Positions 32,080-43,265 of a stretch of DNA of 64,000 nucleotides are shown piece by piece. Position numbers and translations under genes: made by a program. Position 1 is the first letter of the stretch; every line of letters begins with the position of its first letter. Under the pieces are notes generated by a model, which had not been told where the DNA came from, did no database searches, and saw nothing but the letters and a program-made list of their open reading frames with translations. The DNA lies in the NCBI GenBank assembly GCA_019914945.1, contig CM034107.1, positions 5,704,001-5,768,000 on the forward strand. Reading direction: 5' to 3'. The DNA comes from Typha latifolia. Taxonomy: Eukaryota; Streptophyta; Magnoliopsida; Poales; Typhaceae.

Positions 32080-33070
32080 TTTGAGTAACCTTTTTAGCGT
32101 AAAGCATAACCCTAGCCATTTCTTGCACAACTCAGTTCTTTCTTTCAACAATCCCATTCTTTTGTGGAGTTATAAGAGCTGAAAACTCATGTTGAATACC
32201 AAGAGAATCGCAAAATATAGAAAAATTTTAATTTTCAAATTCTCTGCCATGATCAGAACGAATCCTAACTAGGGTTGTAGATTTTTCATTCTGCAATTTT
32301 AAGCATAGTGATTTAAAAACTTTAAAGGTTTCAGACTTCTCACATAGAAAGGCAACCCAGGTATATCTGGAGTAATCATCGACCATTAAGAATATATAAT
32401 GTTTACCTCCAAGACTTTCTATTTTTGTTGGACCCATCAAGTCCATGTGAACTAATTGAAGCACACGGTCGGTAGTAGCTGCATTTACCTTCTTGTGTGA
32501 GATCTGAATTTATTTTCCAATTTGACACGAACCGCACACTATTTTTGACATTTCTTCTATCTTAGGTATTCCTCTTACCACTTCTTGTTTGGACAGAGTA
32601 AATAATTTCTTGTGATTCACATGTCCAAGACGTTGATGCCAAAGATCTGCAATGTCGAAAGAGGCACTGTTACATTTCAGTTTATGTGACGTTCCAACAA
32701 CATAACAATTATCAGATGTTCTAGATCCATAGCATATAACATTACCACCATGATCTAGAATAGTACAATCATTTTTGGAGAATTTTACATCATAATCTTT
32801 ATCACAAAATTGACTGATACTCAAAAGATTTGCTTTCAAGCCCTTAACATAAAGAACATTTTCAAGAATAGGCACCCCCGGAGAACTTACCTTTCCTTTA
32901 CCTATTACCTTGGATGAATTACCAACTCCGAATATCACAACTTCCCTTTCATGTTTTTCAAGATTAGAAAATGACTTGTCACCCGACATATGTCTTGAAC
33001 AGTCACTGTCTAAATACCACAAATCAGAATTTAAAGCTTTCAAAGCTGTATGCACAACATAACATTTCAA
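32080..33070 (-). pseudogene. D protease end and integrase, followed by RT deletion
   Basis: 33070-32510 starts with the protease motif region, where the usual copia DSG reads DSD (LDSDCSRHMSGD), and continues to the integrase zinc region (LWHQRLGHVNHKKL, CGSCQIGK). 32464-32228 is the core (HMDLMGPTKIESLGGKHYIF, DDYSRYTWV, RSDHGREFEN), then IVERKN near 32140. At about 32095 it jumps to the RT end (FADLMHSYFEMSMTGEL), so the RT catalytic core with its Asp-Asp is absent. Confidence 0.85.
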
Positions 33071-33406
33071 ATCACTTTTCTTGACTCATATAGCCTTTAT
33101 TTTTATCCCATAAATAAAAGCAGTTCTAGGTTTTTGCAAAAATTTGCAATGAGGTCGAATATGCCCTAGAATGCTGCAATGATAGCATGTCAGAACAAAC
33201 CATTTTCTACTCACCTTTTGTCAAGCAGTGTGACTAAAGTTTACCTTTGGTGCCATTGACGATTTACCAGTTTGTAGATTCACCTTCAGTTTAGAAGCAT
33301 TCATCCAGGATTTCTTTATAAATACGGTTGATGACTACAGATATTCTTCCTTTTGTATACCTGCAGAAACGAAGACAGTTTTATTATTATTTGAATTACT
33401 AGTGTA
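33071..33406 (-). other. Degraded gag-protease linker of D
   Basis: This holds several stops. A second CCHC-like remnant (CYHCSILGHIRPHC) is near 33190-33145. No open frame. Confidence 0.5.
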
Positions 33407-34852
33407 TCAAACACCATACCTGTCTTTTCCAGATATCTGCGCCTTTAGGATCTCGTCAAGTTTGTTCTTCCCTTTTAGAAATGTCACTTCCTTATTCAGT
33501 CGCTCTAATTCAATTTCATCAACCTTCATTTTATTTTTTGCATTGTCAAGTTGTTCAGAAAGGTCTTTGACACGTTCAAGTTCCAATTTGTACTTCTCCT
33601 CAAATTGAATTCTTTCTAGTTTGATTACCTTGAGTCGTTGAAGTAGTATAAGATTATTTTTCTTGAGTTTAAACGACTCTAGGTATAGGTCATTATATGC
33701 CTTTTGAATTTCAGATTCATCTTCCTCAGCTGGTAACATATCCTGATCATTTGTACTATCAGTATCAACAACAGAATCGATATTAAATAGAGAAGAGGCA
33801 AACGCAACAAAGTTTTCTTCGTCTTTTCCAGAATCATCATCAGATTCATCTGAGTCATCCCAAGTAACTTTCATAGCTTTACTCTTCTTCTTAAGGCGAT
33901 TAGGGCATTCTTGTGCTATGTGTCCAAAACTAGAACATTCAAAACATCGAACTTTATTCTCAGAATTCTTATTTTTCTGTTTGACACTATTGTTGCTCAC
34001 ACCTATATTCGAACTCGTAGTATTTTTCTTTTTCACAAAGGCTTTGCTTTTCTCAAGTTTTTCAGCATTCAACTTGTTTGGCTTCCAAAAGAATTTATTA
34101 AACTTTTTGACAAACATGGCCAACATCTCAACATCTAAATCACCTTTATCATCAGACTCCTCTATAATTTCTTCAACTGTGGATAGAGCAATACCTTTGG
34201 ACTTCCTTGGTTTTGAAAGACTGGACTCAAATGTTTGTAGATTTCCTACCAATTGTTCAACTTTCATAGAATCGATGTCCTTACTTTCCTCAATAGCTGT
34301 AACTTTCGCCTGAAACCTCTCTGGAAGAGACCTAAGGATCTTACGGACAATTCTGTTTTTAAGAATTTTCTCTCCTAGGTTGAAACTGGAGTTGACTATA
34401 TCACTCAGCTTTGCATAGAACTCATTAAATGTCTCATTCTCCTCCATACGTAGAGTTTCAAAACTAGTAGTCATCCTCTGAAGTTTAGAAAGTTTTATAG
34501 CCATAGTTCCTTCATGAGTAGTTTCTAAGATCGTCCAAGCTTCTTTTGCTATCTCACAAGTAGAAATTCTTCTAAATTCTTCCGAGGAAACACAACTAAA
34601 AATTACATTTATTGCCTTACTATTCCATCCAACTTTTTCATAGTCTGACCTATCCCATGACTCCATCGGTTTATCAATAAGTTTATCATCCACCATGTAC
34701 ATTAGTGGACTCCAACCATTCACAATGGCAAACCATACTCGTTCATCTATAGACTTCAAGTAAGCTCTCATCCTAGCTTTCCAATATCCATAATTTGATC
34801 CATTTAGGATAGGAGGTCTAATAGATGATGGTCCATCTCTATGAAAATCCAT
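33407..34852 (-). CDS. D gag protein (Ty1/copia, UBN2-type with CCHC knuckle)
   Basis: This is the only long intact retroelement ORF, about 481 residues from ATG 34852; the frame is open into the LTR, but this ATG (MDFHRDGPS) is the first after the primer site. The N-terminal third matches DUF4219/UBN2 gag (LNGSNYGYWKARMRAYLKS, EAWTILETTHEGT, ETFNEFYAKLSDIV, LRSLPERF). A zinc knuckle CFECSSFGHIAQEC lies near residue 310. An acidic stretch (DDSDESDDDSG) and a coiled-coil C-terminus rich in Leu/Lys/Glu follow, as in Sirevirus gag. It forms the particle and binds RNA. The acidic and coiled parts are seen; particle formation is known for the family. Confidence 0.85.
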   Translation of the reverse strand: MDFHRDGPSSIRPPILNGSNYGYWKARMRAYLKSIDERVWFAIVNGWSPLMYMVDDKLIDKPMESWDRSDYEKVGWNSKAINVIFSCVSSEEFRRISTCEIAKEAWTILETTHEGTMAIKLSKLQRMTTSFETLRMEENETFNEFYAKLSDIVNSSFNLGEKILKNRIVRKILRSLPERFQAKVTAIEESKDIDSMKVEQLVGNLQTFESSLSKPRKSKGIALSTVEEIIEESDDKGDLDVEMLAMFVKKFNKFFWKPNKLNAEKLEKSKAFVKKKNTTSSNIGVSNNSVKQKNKNSENKVRCFECSSFGHIAQECPNRLKKKSKAMKVTWDDSDESDDDSGKDEENFVAFASSLFNIDSVVDTDSTNDQDMLPAEEDESEIQKAYNDLYLESFKLKKNNLILLQRLKVIKLERIQFEEKYKLELERVKDLSEQLDNAKNKMKVDEIELERLNKEVTFLKGKNKLDEILKAQISGKDRYGV

Positions 34853-34887
34853 GCCTATCTGATCACTCTTAAAGAGTGAGAGAACCC

Positions 34888-34900
34888 GCTCTGATACCAA
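34888..34900 (-). other. Primer-binding site of D
   Basis: Minus strand TTGGTATCAGAGC directly follows the 5' LTR end (34902), the initiator tRNA-Met type site. Confidence 0.88.
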
Positions 34901-34901
34901 T

Positions 34902-35876
34902 TGAAAAACCCCTAGACACAAGTATGTATCTAAATACTAGGCAATGATATCACTCGTTCGCTTGAGTAAAAGTCCGTAGAAATATTAAGAACGAAAGCAG
35001 AGATGAACGCCAAGATCTTAACGTGGAAAAACCCAAACGGGAAAAAACCACGGATCCAAACTCGGATCAAAACCAATCACTAGAATAGTAGCAGTTACAA
35101 TACTGACTCACAAAACAACCCGTCGATCCAAACGACTTTGTTCTTCTCAGTCTCGCTCGCTAGAACTCACGATTCACTACTTCTCGTGATTGAAGTCCAA
35201 CATCAGTAACCCTCGAGATTGATCTTTCGTTTAGATAACCCTTAAGACGAAAGATTAACTTTTTAATGATGAGTGGAACCTTGTTAGCTGAAGAACCGAT
35301 GTAGCCTCAAGAAGTGTCCTTCAATAATACTTCTTCAACCACCCTAGAGATAGGGCATCACAATCCTTATATATGATCTCCAAGATAGAGCCAAATCCAA
35401 GTCTTATCCGTACTCATGAAAGTCCAATTTTATCAAACTTCGTTGGTGCGTTCGAACGCGGCCCGAGTGCGTTTGAACGGCATGACTTGATCTCAGGTGC
35501 GTTCGAACGGGCCCGAGTGCGTTCCAACGCGATAACTTGAATTCTTCAGGTTGTGTTCTAACGCGTTTGTGAACACAACTCTTGGTCTGTGTGAACGCAG
35601 TATCCGCGTTTGAACGCGTTTGTGAACGCGGCTCTTTGTCGGTGTGAACGCAGATTCCGCATTCGAACGCGTTTGTGAATGCGGCTCTCTGTCTGTGTGA
35701 ACGCAGATTCCGCGTTCGAACGCGTTTGTAAACGCGGTGTGAACTCAACGGCTTTTGTCCAATAATCTTGCAATTCTTCAAACCAGAGATATTCTAGACT
35801 TGTGTAAAGCTCATATACATGAAAAAATACACTTAGAATATTTTGTACACAATTGCCAACAAATAAAAACCTAACA
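34902..35876 (-). repeat. 5' LTR of D (975 bp) with 53-bp tandem repeats
   Basis: It has TATA box TATATAA at 35373-35367 and palindrome sites from about 35740 to 35448. Within 35575-35740 a 53-bp unit (GTTTGTGAACGCGGCTCT...GCGTTCGAACGC) is repeated about three times against once in the 3' LTR. Confidence 0.92.
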
Positions 35877-35881
35877 GATTA

Positions 35882-36719
35882 GATGAATATTGTCCTGGGA
35901 TGTTAATCGCAATACCATTAATTAGATGGGATGTTTCAACTAGATGGGTTCGTTTCGTAACCTCCTGTTCTATGATTTTGATATTCACATTCTTCTCATA
36001 TTCGGACCGTATATAGGTCTAATATCGGAAGAGTTCGAGTGGTGGTGTTGGAGGCGAGTGGGCATGATCTCAAGTTGGAGGGTAAAGGTGGAGTTGCGGG
36101 TCTCTAAAACATGGTGGGGTTATGGATGGTAATTCAAAGGGTGGCTAAGGTGTTCTAGGGTGAGTGAGGGGTAGTGGAAGGAAGAGGCGAGATCAGGGAT
36201 GAAGATGGAGGCGACGATAGCATGGGGTGGCTCGATGGTGGCATTCGGCATTGTGATGATGGTGGAGATAAAGGTCTGAATGTTGATGCTTCCAGGCAGG
36301 GTTTGCACGTGATAAAAAGGTGAAGGAAGAGGAGGAAGGGGAGGAAGAAGGTGGTCGAGGTCCAAGGAGGAGGGGGGATCCGACAAAGGAAAGAGGCGCG
36401 AAATCGGCCGCCAATAATGGCTTGTGGCAAAGGTTGAAGGAGGGGGAGGGAGAGCCTAGGTCAAGAGGGGAGAAGAGAGACAGGGCAACTTGATCAATTC
36501 ATTAAAACATGACTAATATAGGTTGCACTCCAAAATTTATATTGGAGGCTAATCGGTTAACTTGAAAAAAATTATTAACCAACTAAAAAATAGTAAATCC
36601 ATCAATAAATTGACTCAACTAACATAAGCTGAAAATAATTTAAAGTAAATGCTAAGATTAACCCTCTAACTAGAGCCTAATGTCCACGAGGTGGTATGGG
36701 CTGGCCCAAATCACATCAA
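35882..36719 (-). repeat. Degenerate LTR, family C-like
   Basis: The right half (36430-36719) resembles the family C block, ending CACATCA. The left half shares words such as GGGTTATGGATGG and GTGGTCGAGGTCC-AAGGA with A-type LTR leaders, so C is a relative of A and B. Minus ORFs (36120-36430) are Pro/Ser/His-rich and not genes. Confidence 0.45.
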
Positions 36720-36779
36720 GACTATGTTCACAAAGGCTTTCAACTAGAAGTATTTTCCCAAGGCAGTCGGGAGCAAGTT

Positions 36780-37008
36780 GTAGACTAATTTCTTTGAACT
36801 AATGAATCAAAAGAATTGAAAAGTTGGACATAGCCTTTAATGCCCTTTCCCATTTCACCACATACTTGGTCCAAGAAGATGATATTAGGGCAGAGCATTT
36901 TTGTCCAGGTTTGGGACTCAACATTAGGGAGAGACTGTCTATTTTAGGCCTACTTCCCTATGCCATGATCATGGAGCGTGCATTACTTGCAAAGGTAGAT
37001 ATTTTGGA
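36780..37008 (+). pseudogene. Ty3/gypsy gag fragment, element E (left part)
   Basis: Plus-strand translation has FNALSHFTTYLVQEDDIR, AEHFCPGLGLNIRERLSI and YAMIMERALLAKVD, a typical Ty3 gag core. It is cut at 37013 by B-3 and the element resumes at 41787 after the TSD. Confidence 0.8.
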
Positions 37009-37013
37009 GTGGA

Positions 37014-37912
37014 TGATACGATCTCCCCTTAGGCCAAGGCTTGATCTATCCTAATTTTAAAATCTGGACAAGATCTCATACAGAAGTTTGAAAATAGATC
37101 CCGAAAGATGCAGCCGTCAGATCAATGTAGAATTTTGATATATTGTAGCCCCAAAAAGGAGCTTTCCAACAAATCTAGCTTTAGGCAAATCGAACGGTGG
37201 GATCTTGAGATCTCATTCGATTAGTAGATAAACATCAGGGAGTCTGTCTTAGATCCGTGGATGGAGGCACGAGATCCGTGGTGTTGGTGAAGGTTGGTGG
37301 ACCGGCATTAATAAGGTGGCACCGGTGAGTACATGGAGGTGGAAGGGTTATGGGTGATGGTAGGGTTAGGACAAAGTGATAGATAGATTGGAAGAAGGAG
37401 GAGGAGTGGGCCGCCCTTAAGGGACTAGGGTGAGTGGTCGGTCGAGGGGGGTTAGAAGTGGTGTCGCCGGGGAATGAGAGAACGAGAGAGAAGAAGACGA
37501 AAGAGACAAGGGCAAAACTCAATTCATTCAATAATGATTCCATGGTTGCCATCCACACCTTTAGAGGCTAACCAAACAATTCAAAAATGGCAATTATTAA
37601 CCCTAAAATAGTAGATTTTCGCTGACCGCATTCGAACACGCCCGCACATTTTGCGTTCTCTATATGTGCGAACATGATGCAGGCGTTTGCAAGCGCATTC
37701 GAACGCGGCGTTCGAACGCACATTTCGCACTCTCTATATTTGTGAACCTGATGCAGGCGTTCACAAGCGCGTTCAAACGCACTCCACCCGCGTTCAAACG
37801 CAACATACAGAAAACTTATTTTTCTATGAATTAAACACTAAAACAAGAATAAAAGACACCACTAAAGTGTATCCATGCTCGAGACGACATCGGTGAAGTC
37901 CAAATTGTATCA
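37014..37912 (-). repeat. 3' LTR of B-3
   Basis: Minus: starts TGATACAATTTGG and ends ATCGTATCA. Palindrome sites lie at about 37810-37625. Next to it on plus is ATCTACCACGCTTCCTCAA, the polypurine tract on the other strand. Confidence 0.88.
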
Positions 37913-37939
37913 ATCTACCACGCTTCCTCAACCTTGTCC

Positions 37940-40820
37940 TCAAGGTGTGGAATTAGAGAAGCGATCATTGAACTCTAACTCAAGCTCCTCCATAACTTGA
38001 TCCTCTGCACTAGTTCCCCACATATCTGAAAATAGAGGAAGGGTTGGTGCTGAAAAGGATGCGAGCTCACTTGTGTCTGGTTGGCGAGAAAGGGCATCGG
38101 CCGCTCGGTTCTCGATCCCCTTTTTGTAGACTAGCTCGTAGTCATACCTAAGGAGTTTCGTGATCCACCATTGTTGTACTGGGGTGTGCACATGTTGCTC
38201 CATGAAGTAGGGTAAGCTACGCTGGTCCATGCGGATAGTAAACCGTTGGCCAATCAAGTAGGGTCGTCATTTGGTGACGGCGTGTAGAATTGGTAGCATT
38301 TCGTGCTCGTAGGTGGATAGTTGTCGCGACTTGTTCGACAATGCCTTGCTCATATAAGCCATGGGCCTACGCTCTTACATCAGTACGGCTCCAATGCCAT
38401 CACCTGAAGTGTTGCATTCCACCATGAAGGGCTTGCTGAAATTCGGTAGAGCAAAAACTGGTGCGGTTGACATAGCTGTCTTCAATGCTTCAAAATCCTC
38501 CGTCACCTTGCTCGTCCATTGAAACCCACCTTTTCTGAGTAAGGAGGTCAACGGAGCAGCAATCTTACCGTAGTTGGCAACGAATCGTCGATACTACCCC
38601 GTCAACCCAAGGAATCCCCTCAATTCCTACTGATTAGTGGGAATCGGCCAGTCCACCATATTTTTGATCTTGCTTGGATCGGCTTCCACTCCTCTAGCTG
38701 AGATTATATGACCCAAGTACTCCACTCATGGCTCACCCCATAGGCACTTGCTCATCTTGACTTTTAACTAGTTTTGTCGTAAGATATTCAACACCTCACG
38801 CACATGCCATAAGTGCTCGCTCCAATTCTTGCTATACACTAGAATATCGTCGGTGCATTGGTGAGCCCAAACGGCATGACTCGGAACTCATAGTGGCCAT
38901 TGTGAGTTTGAAACGCCGTTTTGTGCACATCTTCCGAGTCGACGCGGATTTGATGGTACCCCGCTCTTAAGTCAAGTTTGCTGAAGTAAGCTGACCCTGT
39001 AAGTTCGTCCAGTAACTCCTCGATCACCGGTATTGGGTACAGATCTTTGACGGTGATCGCACTCAAGGCTCGGTAGTCGACGCAAAATCGCCAACTCCCG
39101 TCTTTCTTTCGAACCAGCAACACCGGCGATGAGTAAGCACTTCTTCTCGGTTGAATAATCCCTTGCTCTAGCATTTCCATCACCAATTTGCTGATCTCTT
39201 CCTTCTAGACATGCAGGTACCGATAGGGATGAACATTTGCTGGTTCAGCCCCTAGAATGATCTGGATGCGATGGTCGTAACGACGGGTCGGTGGCAGTCC
39301 TTGGGGCTCCTCGAAGATATCCTTGAATTCCTATAGCAGCTCTTGCATGTCAGTGGGTATTTCCCTTGATGGTGGATGTTCTGGTTTAACAACAGCCATT
39401 TGCAATAGTAGAGCTCAGTCCTCTGCACATAGAAGTCCTAAAAGTGGTTGCAATGTCGACCCTTGTCGCTGTTGGTTTCCATCTAGCAGCACTCTTCAAC
39501 CAACCATTTCTCTAAAATATAAGTGTGAGGTTTGAAAAATCAAATGTTACGGGCCCCAAGCATTGAAGCCATTGGGTCCCCAAGACAATGTCAGCACCTC
39601 GCAAGGCCAACGAATAAAAATCCAATATGAAAGTTTGGCCTTGCACCTTCAATTTCACACCTCCACAAATAAAATATGCCTGCAATGTGGTGTCATCTTC
39701 AATCATCACATCGAACCCCTCCATGGGTTCCAACTCGAACCTAATCTTCCTAAGAAGCCTCTTATCAATGAAGTTGTGGGTGGACCCGGTGTCGATCAAG
39801 ATTCTCACTGTGGTTTTTTTGACTACACCGTTCACTCGCAAAGTCTTTAGCATGGCTGTCCCTGAATATGCATGAAGGGAGATTTTGACTATCATGTCTT
39901 CCACGGGCTGCTCCTCAGCTACTTCTCCTTGTTGTGCAGCCACACCTTCATCTTCAATGGCAATCTCATCCTCTACCTCCTCCAATCCGTCTATTAGCAT
40001 CACCGATCCCATCAGTTTAGCGCAGCGATGTCCGGGTACAAACTTCTCATCAGAACAAAAGCATTGGCCTTTGGCTCTTCGTTCTTCTACTTGAGCAGGT
40101 GTGAGTGCTCATTCCGGACCTTTAGGTGCGTACTTCACATCTTGATAGGGCTTCAGGGTTTCTCGAGGAGGCACTATTGCAGCAACGGTTCTTGGTATGT
40201 CGGTAACATTTCCTGCCGCTATGGTTGGTTGAGCTAGATTTCGGCTTCCTTAGCTCGTCCAATTCTGTTTGACGTGTAACTTCATGGCTCAATGTTTATC
40301 TTCCATGAGTACTGCATCTCCTTGAATGGTTGATGATCCCTCCTTCGATTTTGGTTAACTCGACGCGGTTCTGGTTCGTATTGCCCCGCCCACAAATCTA
40401 AATCTCCAAGACGATCTCCATAGTGGTTCGCTCGTCGGATGGGCTCACCTACGACTGGACCTGGTGGAACCATCCTTGCTTGTCTCTGCCCATAGGGTGG
40501 TGGCAACAAAGACTCTTGTGGGTGTAAATTCTAAACCGGTGGAGGCGGGTTCATAGGGGTGGACTCGTGTCGTGGGGTCGATGCTGCATTTTCATTCGCC
40601 ATGGCTTTCCTTGTCACTCGTAATTCCCGCATCACCTGGTTTGAATGGCCATTTGTTTGGAAAGAGACCCAAACATGGCTTGAATGCTAGGCTCTTCCGT
40701 ATTCAGATTTGGTCATGTAGTTCTGCGGGTGGAAGTCCCTACAACCGTTTCCCCCTCCTCTATTGGGGAAATCTCATCTTCCTCATCTCGCCGTGCAGCC
40801 ATGGCTCTAGTTGTCATCAT
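37940..40820 (-). pseudogene. B-3 gag-protease-RT-RNase H, degenerate
   Basis: Gag starts at 40820 (MMTTRAMAARRDEEDE). Most of the gag core is missing; a Pro/Arg-rich linker is at 40509-40282. Protease is in 40012-39512 with DTGSTHNFID. RT 39186-38839 has [35 protein letters not shown] and [10 protein letters not shown], with a deletion over the catalytic FxDD near 38840. RNase H fragments reach 38257-37940 ([17 protein letters not shown]). No integrase. It would need enzymes from another copy. Confidence 0.88.
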
Positions 40821-40861
40821 AGGAAGCACGTGTCCAAAAAATGGTGTCTCTAATACCAACT

Positions 40862-41786
40862 TGATACGATCTCCCCTTAGGCCAAAGCTCAATCTATCCC
40901 GATTTTCAGATCTGGACAAGATCTGACACGAAACTTTAAAAATAGATCTCAAAAGATGCAGCTGTCAGATCGACGTGAAATTTTGATATGTTGTAGCTCT
41001 AGAAAGGAGCTTTTCAAAAATTTTATTTCAAGTGAATCGGACGGTGGGAGCTTGAGATATCGTCCGATTAATAGACAAACATCAGGGAGTCAGTCTTGGA
41101 TCCATGGATGGAGGCACGAGATCCTTGGTGTTGGTGAAGGTTGGTGGACCAGCATTAATGGGATGGCACCAGTGAGTACGTGGAGGTGGAAGGGTTATGG
41201 GTGATGGTAGGGTTAGGGCAAAGTGATAGATAGATTGGAAGAAGGGAGAGGAGTGGGCCGCCCACTAAGGGACTAGGGTGAGTGGCCGGTCGAGAGGGGT
41301 TAGAAGCGGTGTCGCCAGGGAATGAGAGAAGAAGAGAGAAGAAGACGAAGGAGATAAGGGCAAAACTCAATTCATTCAATAATAATTCCATGGTTGTCAT
41401 CCACACCTTTAGAGGCTAACCAAACAATTCAAAAATGGCAATTATTAACCCTAAAATAGTATATTTTCGCCAACCGAGTTCGAACGCGCCCGATCGCGTT
41501 CGAATGCACATTTTGCGTTCTGTGTATGTGCGAACGTGATATAGGCGTTCATAGGTGCGTTCGAACGCGACATTCAAACGCACATTTCGCACTCTCTGTA
41601 TCTGCGAACCTGATGCATGCGTTCACAAGCGCGTTCACAAGCGCGTATGAACACACTCCACCCGCGTTCGAATGCGACATACAGAAAACTTATTTTATTA
41701 TGAATTAAACACTAAAACAAGAATAAAAGACACTCATAAAGTGTATCCATGGTGGAGACGACATCGGTGAAGTCTGAATCGTATCA
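40862..41786 (-). repeat. 5' LTR of B-3 (925 bp)
   Basis: Minus: starts TGATACGATTC at 41786 and ends ATCGTATCA at 40862. GTTCGAACGC-type sites are at about 41690-41465, more numerous than in the 3' LTR. Confidence 0.88.
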
Positions 41787-41791
41787 GTGGA

Positions 41792-43265
41792 GGGCACTAA
41801 ACTATGATAGAAAGTGTTCAGTTCATTAGTATTGTTGTGGTAGAGATGCACGTTGTTCTAGTGTGAGCTCAAGGTTAGGTGGCCCCTTCTCTCAAATCAA
41901 GACCAACTTATCATCCATACTCAAGTACACTACCTTCGGGCTCCTTCTCTCAGCAGTCGTGGCCGGGGATCAACTAGAGCTAGCTCACCTCACCAATGTG
42001 GTGGTCCTCGCATTAGTCGAGTCTTTGCAATGACTAAATAGGATGCCTTGGCCTCTAACAAGGTGGCAAAAGGTATTATGACCTTATTTTCTTGACATAT
42101 TAAAGTTTTATTTGATCCGGAGGTAATGCACTCCCTTATTTCTTATTCCTTCATGTCTCATGGTGATAACTCTATGGAGTTTCTTGATGAGCCCTTCTTG
42201 ATATCTATGTCTTCAGGTGATGTATCTGAGATTAACCATGTTCTTTATTCTTGCATTATTAGATTTGGTGAGTGAGATTTCCAGTGGACCTCTCACATTT
42301 GGAGATGCAGGAATTTGATGTTATCGTAGGAATGAATAGCTACATCATACCATGCTAGAATTGACTGCTTCTAGAAGGAGGTGGTGTTGCAATTTAATGA
42401 TGACTAGAATGTCCGATTAACAAGACGCGTTCAAGCTTCTTGTTTCATTTTTTTTTCCACTTTCATACTGGACAGCTAGTTAAAGGAGATTACTCTAGTA
42501 TCATTGCAAATTTGTTGGTTGTACCAGTGATGCCCCCTACCTGAACGATGTTGTTGTCATCGTGAGTTCTTTGATGTTTTTCTAGACGACATTGAAAGGC
42601 TACCCCAAGATCAAAGAGTCAAGTTTGCCATTACCCTAGTCCCCGGGGGCAGGATCCATTTCAAAGGCACCCTATCAGATGGCACTCACAAAGATGTCGG
42701 AGCTCCAAAAATAGATTGATGACCTTCTTAGCAAAGGATTCATTTGCCCTAGTTCCTAGGGTGCTCTAGTGCTATTTATTAAAAATAAGGATGGAATCTT
42801 TTGATTGTGTGTTGACTATCGGAAGATGAATCAATGACTGTGAAGGACAAATATCCTCTACCCCACATTAAAGATCTTTTTGACTAGCTTTGTGAAGCCT
42901 CCAAAATCAATCTAAAGATGAGCTATCATCAACTCCGAATAAGAGAGGAAGATATGCATAAGACAGTGTTTCAATCATGTCATGGTCACTTCGAATTCTT
43001 GGTAATGACCTTCAAATTGATCAATGCACCGACTATTTTCATGGTCCTGATGAACATGATTTTCCACTCATACATGGACCGTTTTGTAATGATGTTTATA
43101 GATGATATTTTGATTTATTCTTTCAACGAATTAGAGCATGAGCAACATCTTTAGTTGGTCTAGCAGACCTTGAGAAAGGAGCATATTTCTGCTAAATTTT
43201 TTAAATGCAAATTTTGGTTGCAAAAGGTGGTCTTTCTAGGCCACATTACCTATAAGAATCAGTAG
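41792..43265 (+). pseudogene. Ty3/gypsy protease-RT remnant, element E (right part)
   Basis: Plus: RVFAMT near 42022, VLFDPEVMHSLISYSF near 42108-42155 (protease region), GRIHFKGTL near 42650, VKDKYPLPHIKDLFD near 42840, then ORF 42918-43154 with [18 protein letters not shown] and the RT site FIDDILIYS. It continues CKFWLQKVVFLGHI to about 43240. Many stops; older than B-3, which splits it. Confidence 0.85.

Larger units (their letters stand above)
27491..35876 (-). mobile_element. Ty1/copia Sirevirus-like retrotransposon D, full length (8.4 kb)
   Basis: TSD GATTA lies at 27486-27490 and 35877-35881. The LTRs are 27491-28359 (3') and 34902-35876 (5'), starting TGTTAGG and ending CA on the minus strand. 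Order on minus: primer site, gag, protease, integrase, (RT deleted), RNase H, extra ORF, polypurine tracts. The large downstream region (31208-28360) with an extra ORF, and several polypurine tracts before the 3' LTR, are features known from Sireviruses. The RT core is missing, so the copy is not autonomous. Confidence 0.93.
37014..41786 (-). mobile_element. LTR retrotransposon B-3, lacking integrase
   Basis: TSD GTGGA lies at 37009-37013 and 41787-41791. The LTRs are 37014-37912 (3', 899 bp) and 40862-41786 (5', 925 bp). The interior of 2.95 kb holds gag ends, protease, RT and RNase H but goes from RNase H (37940) straight to the polypurine tract (37913). A mutated primer site (minus TTGGTATTAGAGA) is at about 40861-40849. 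Confidence 0.92.

Noticed and set aside
36120..36430. Pro/His-rich minus ORFs
   Set aside because: Translation of a degenerate GA-rich LTR leader; the same happens at 14960 and 25068.
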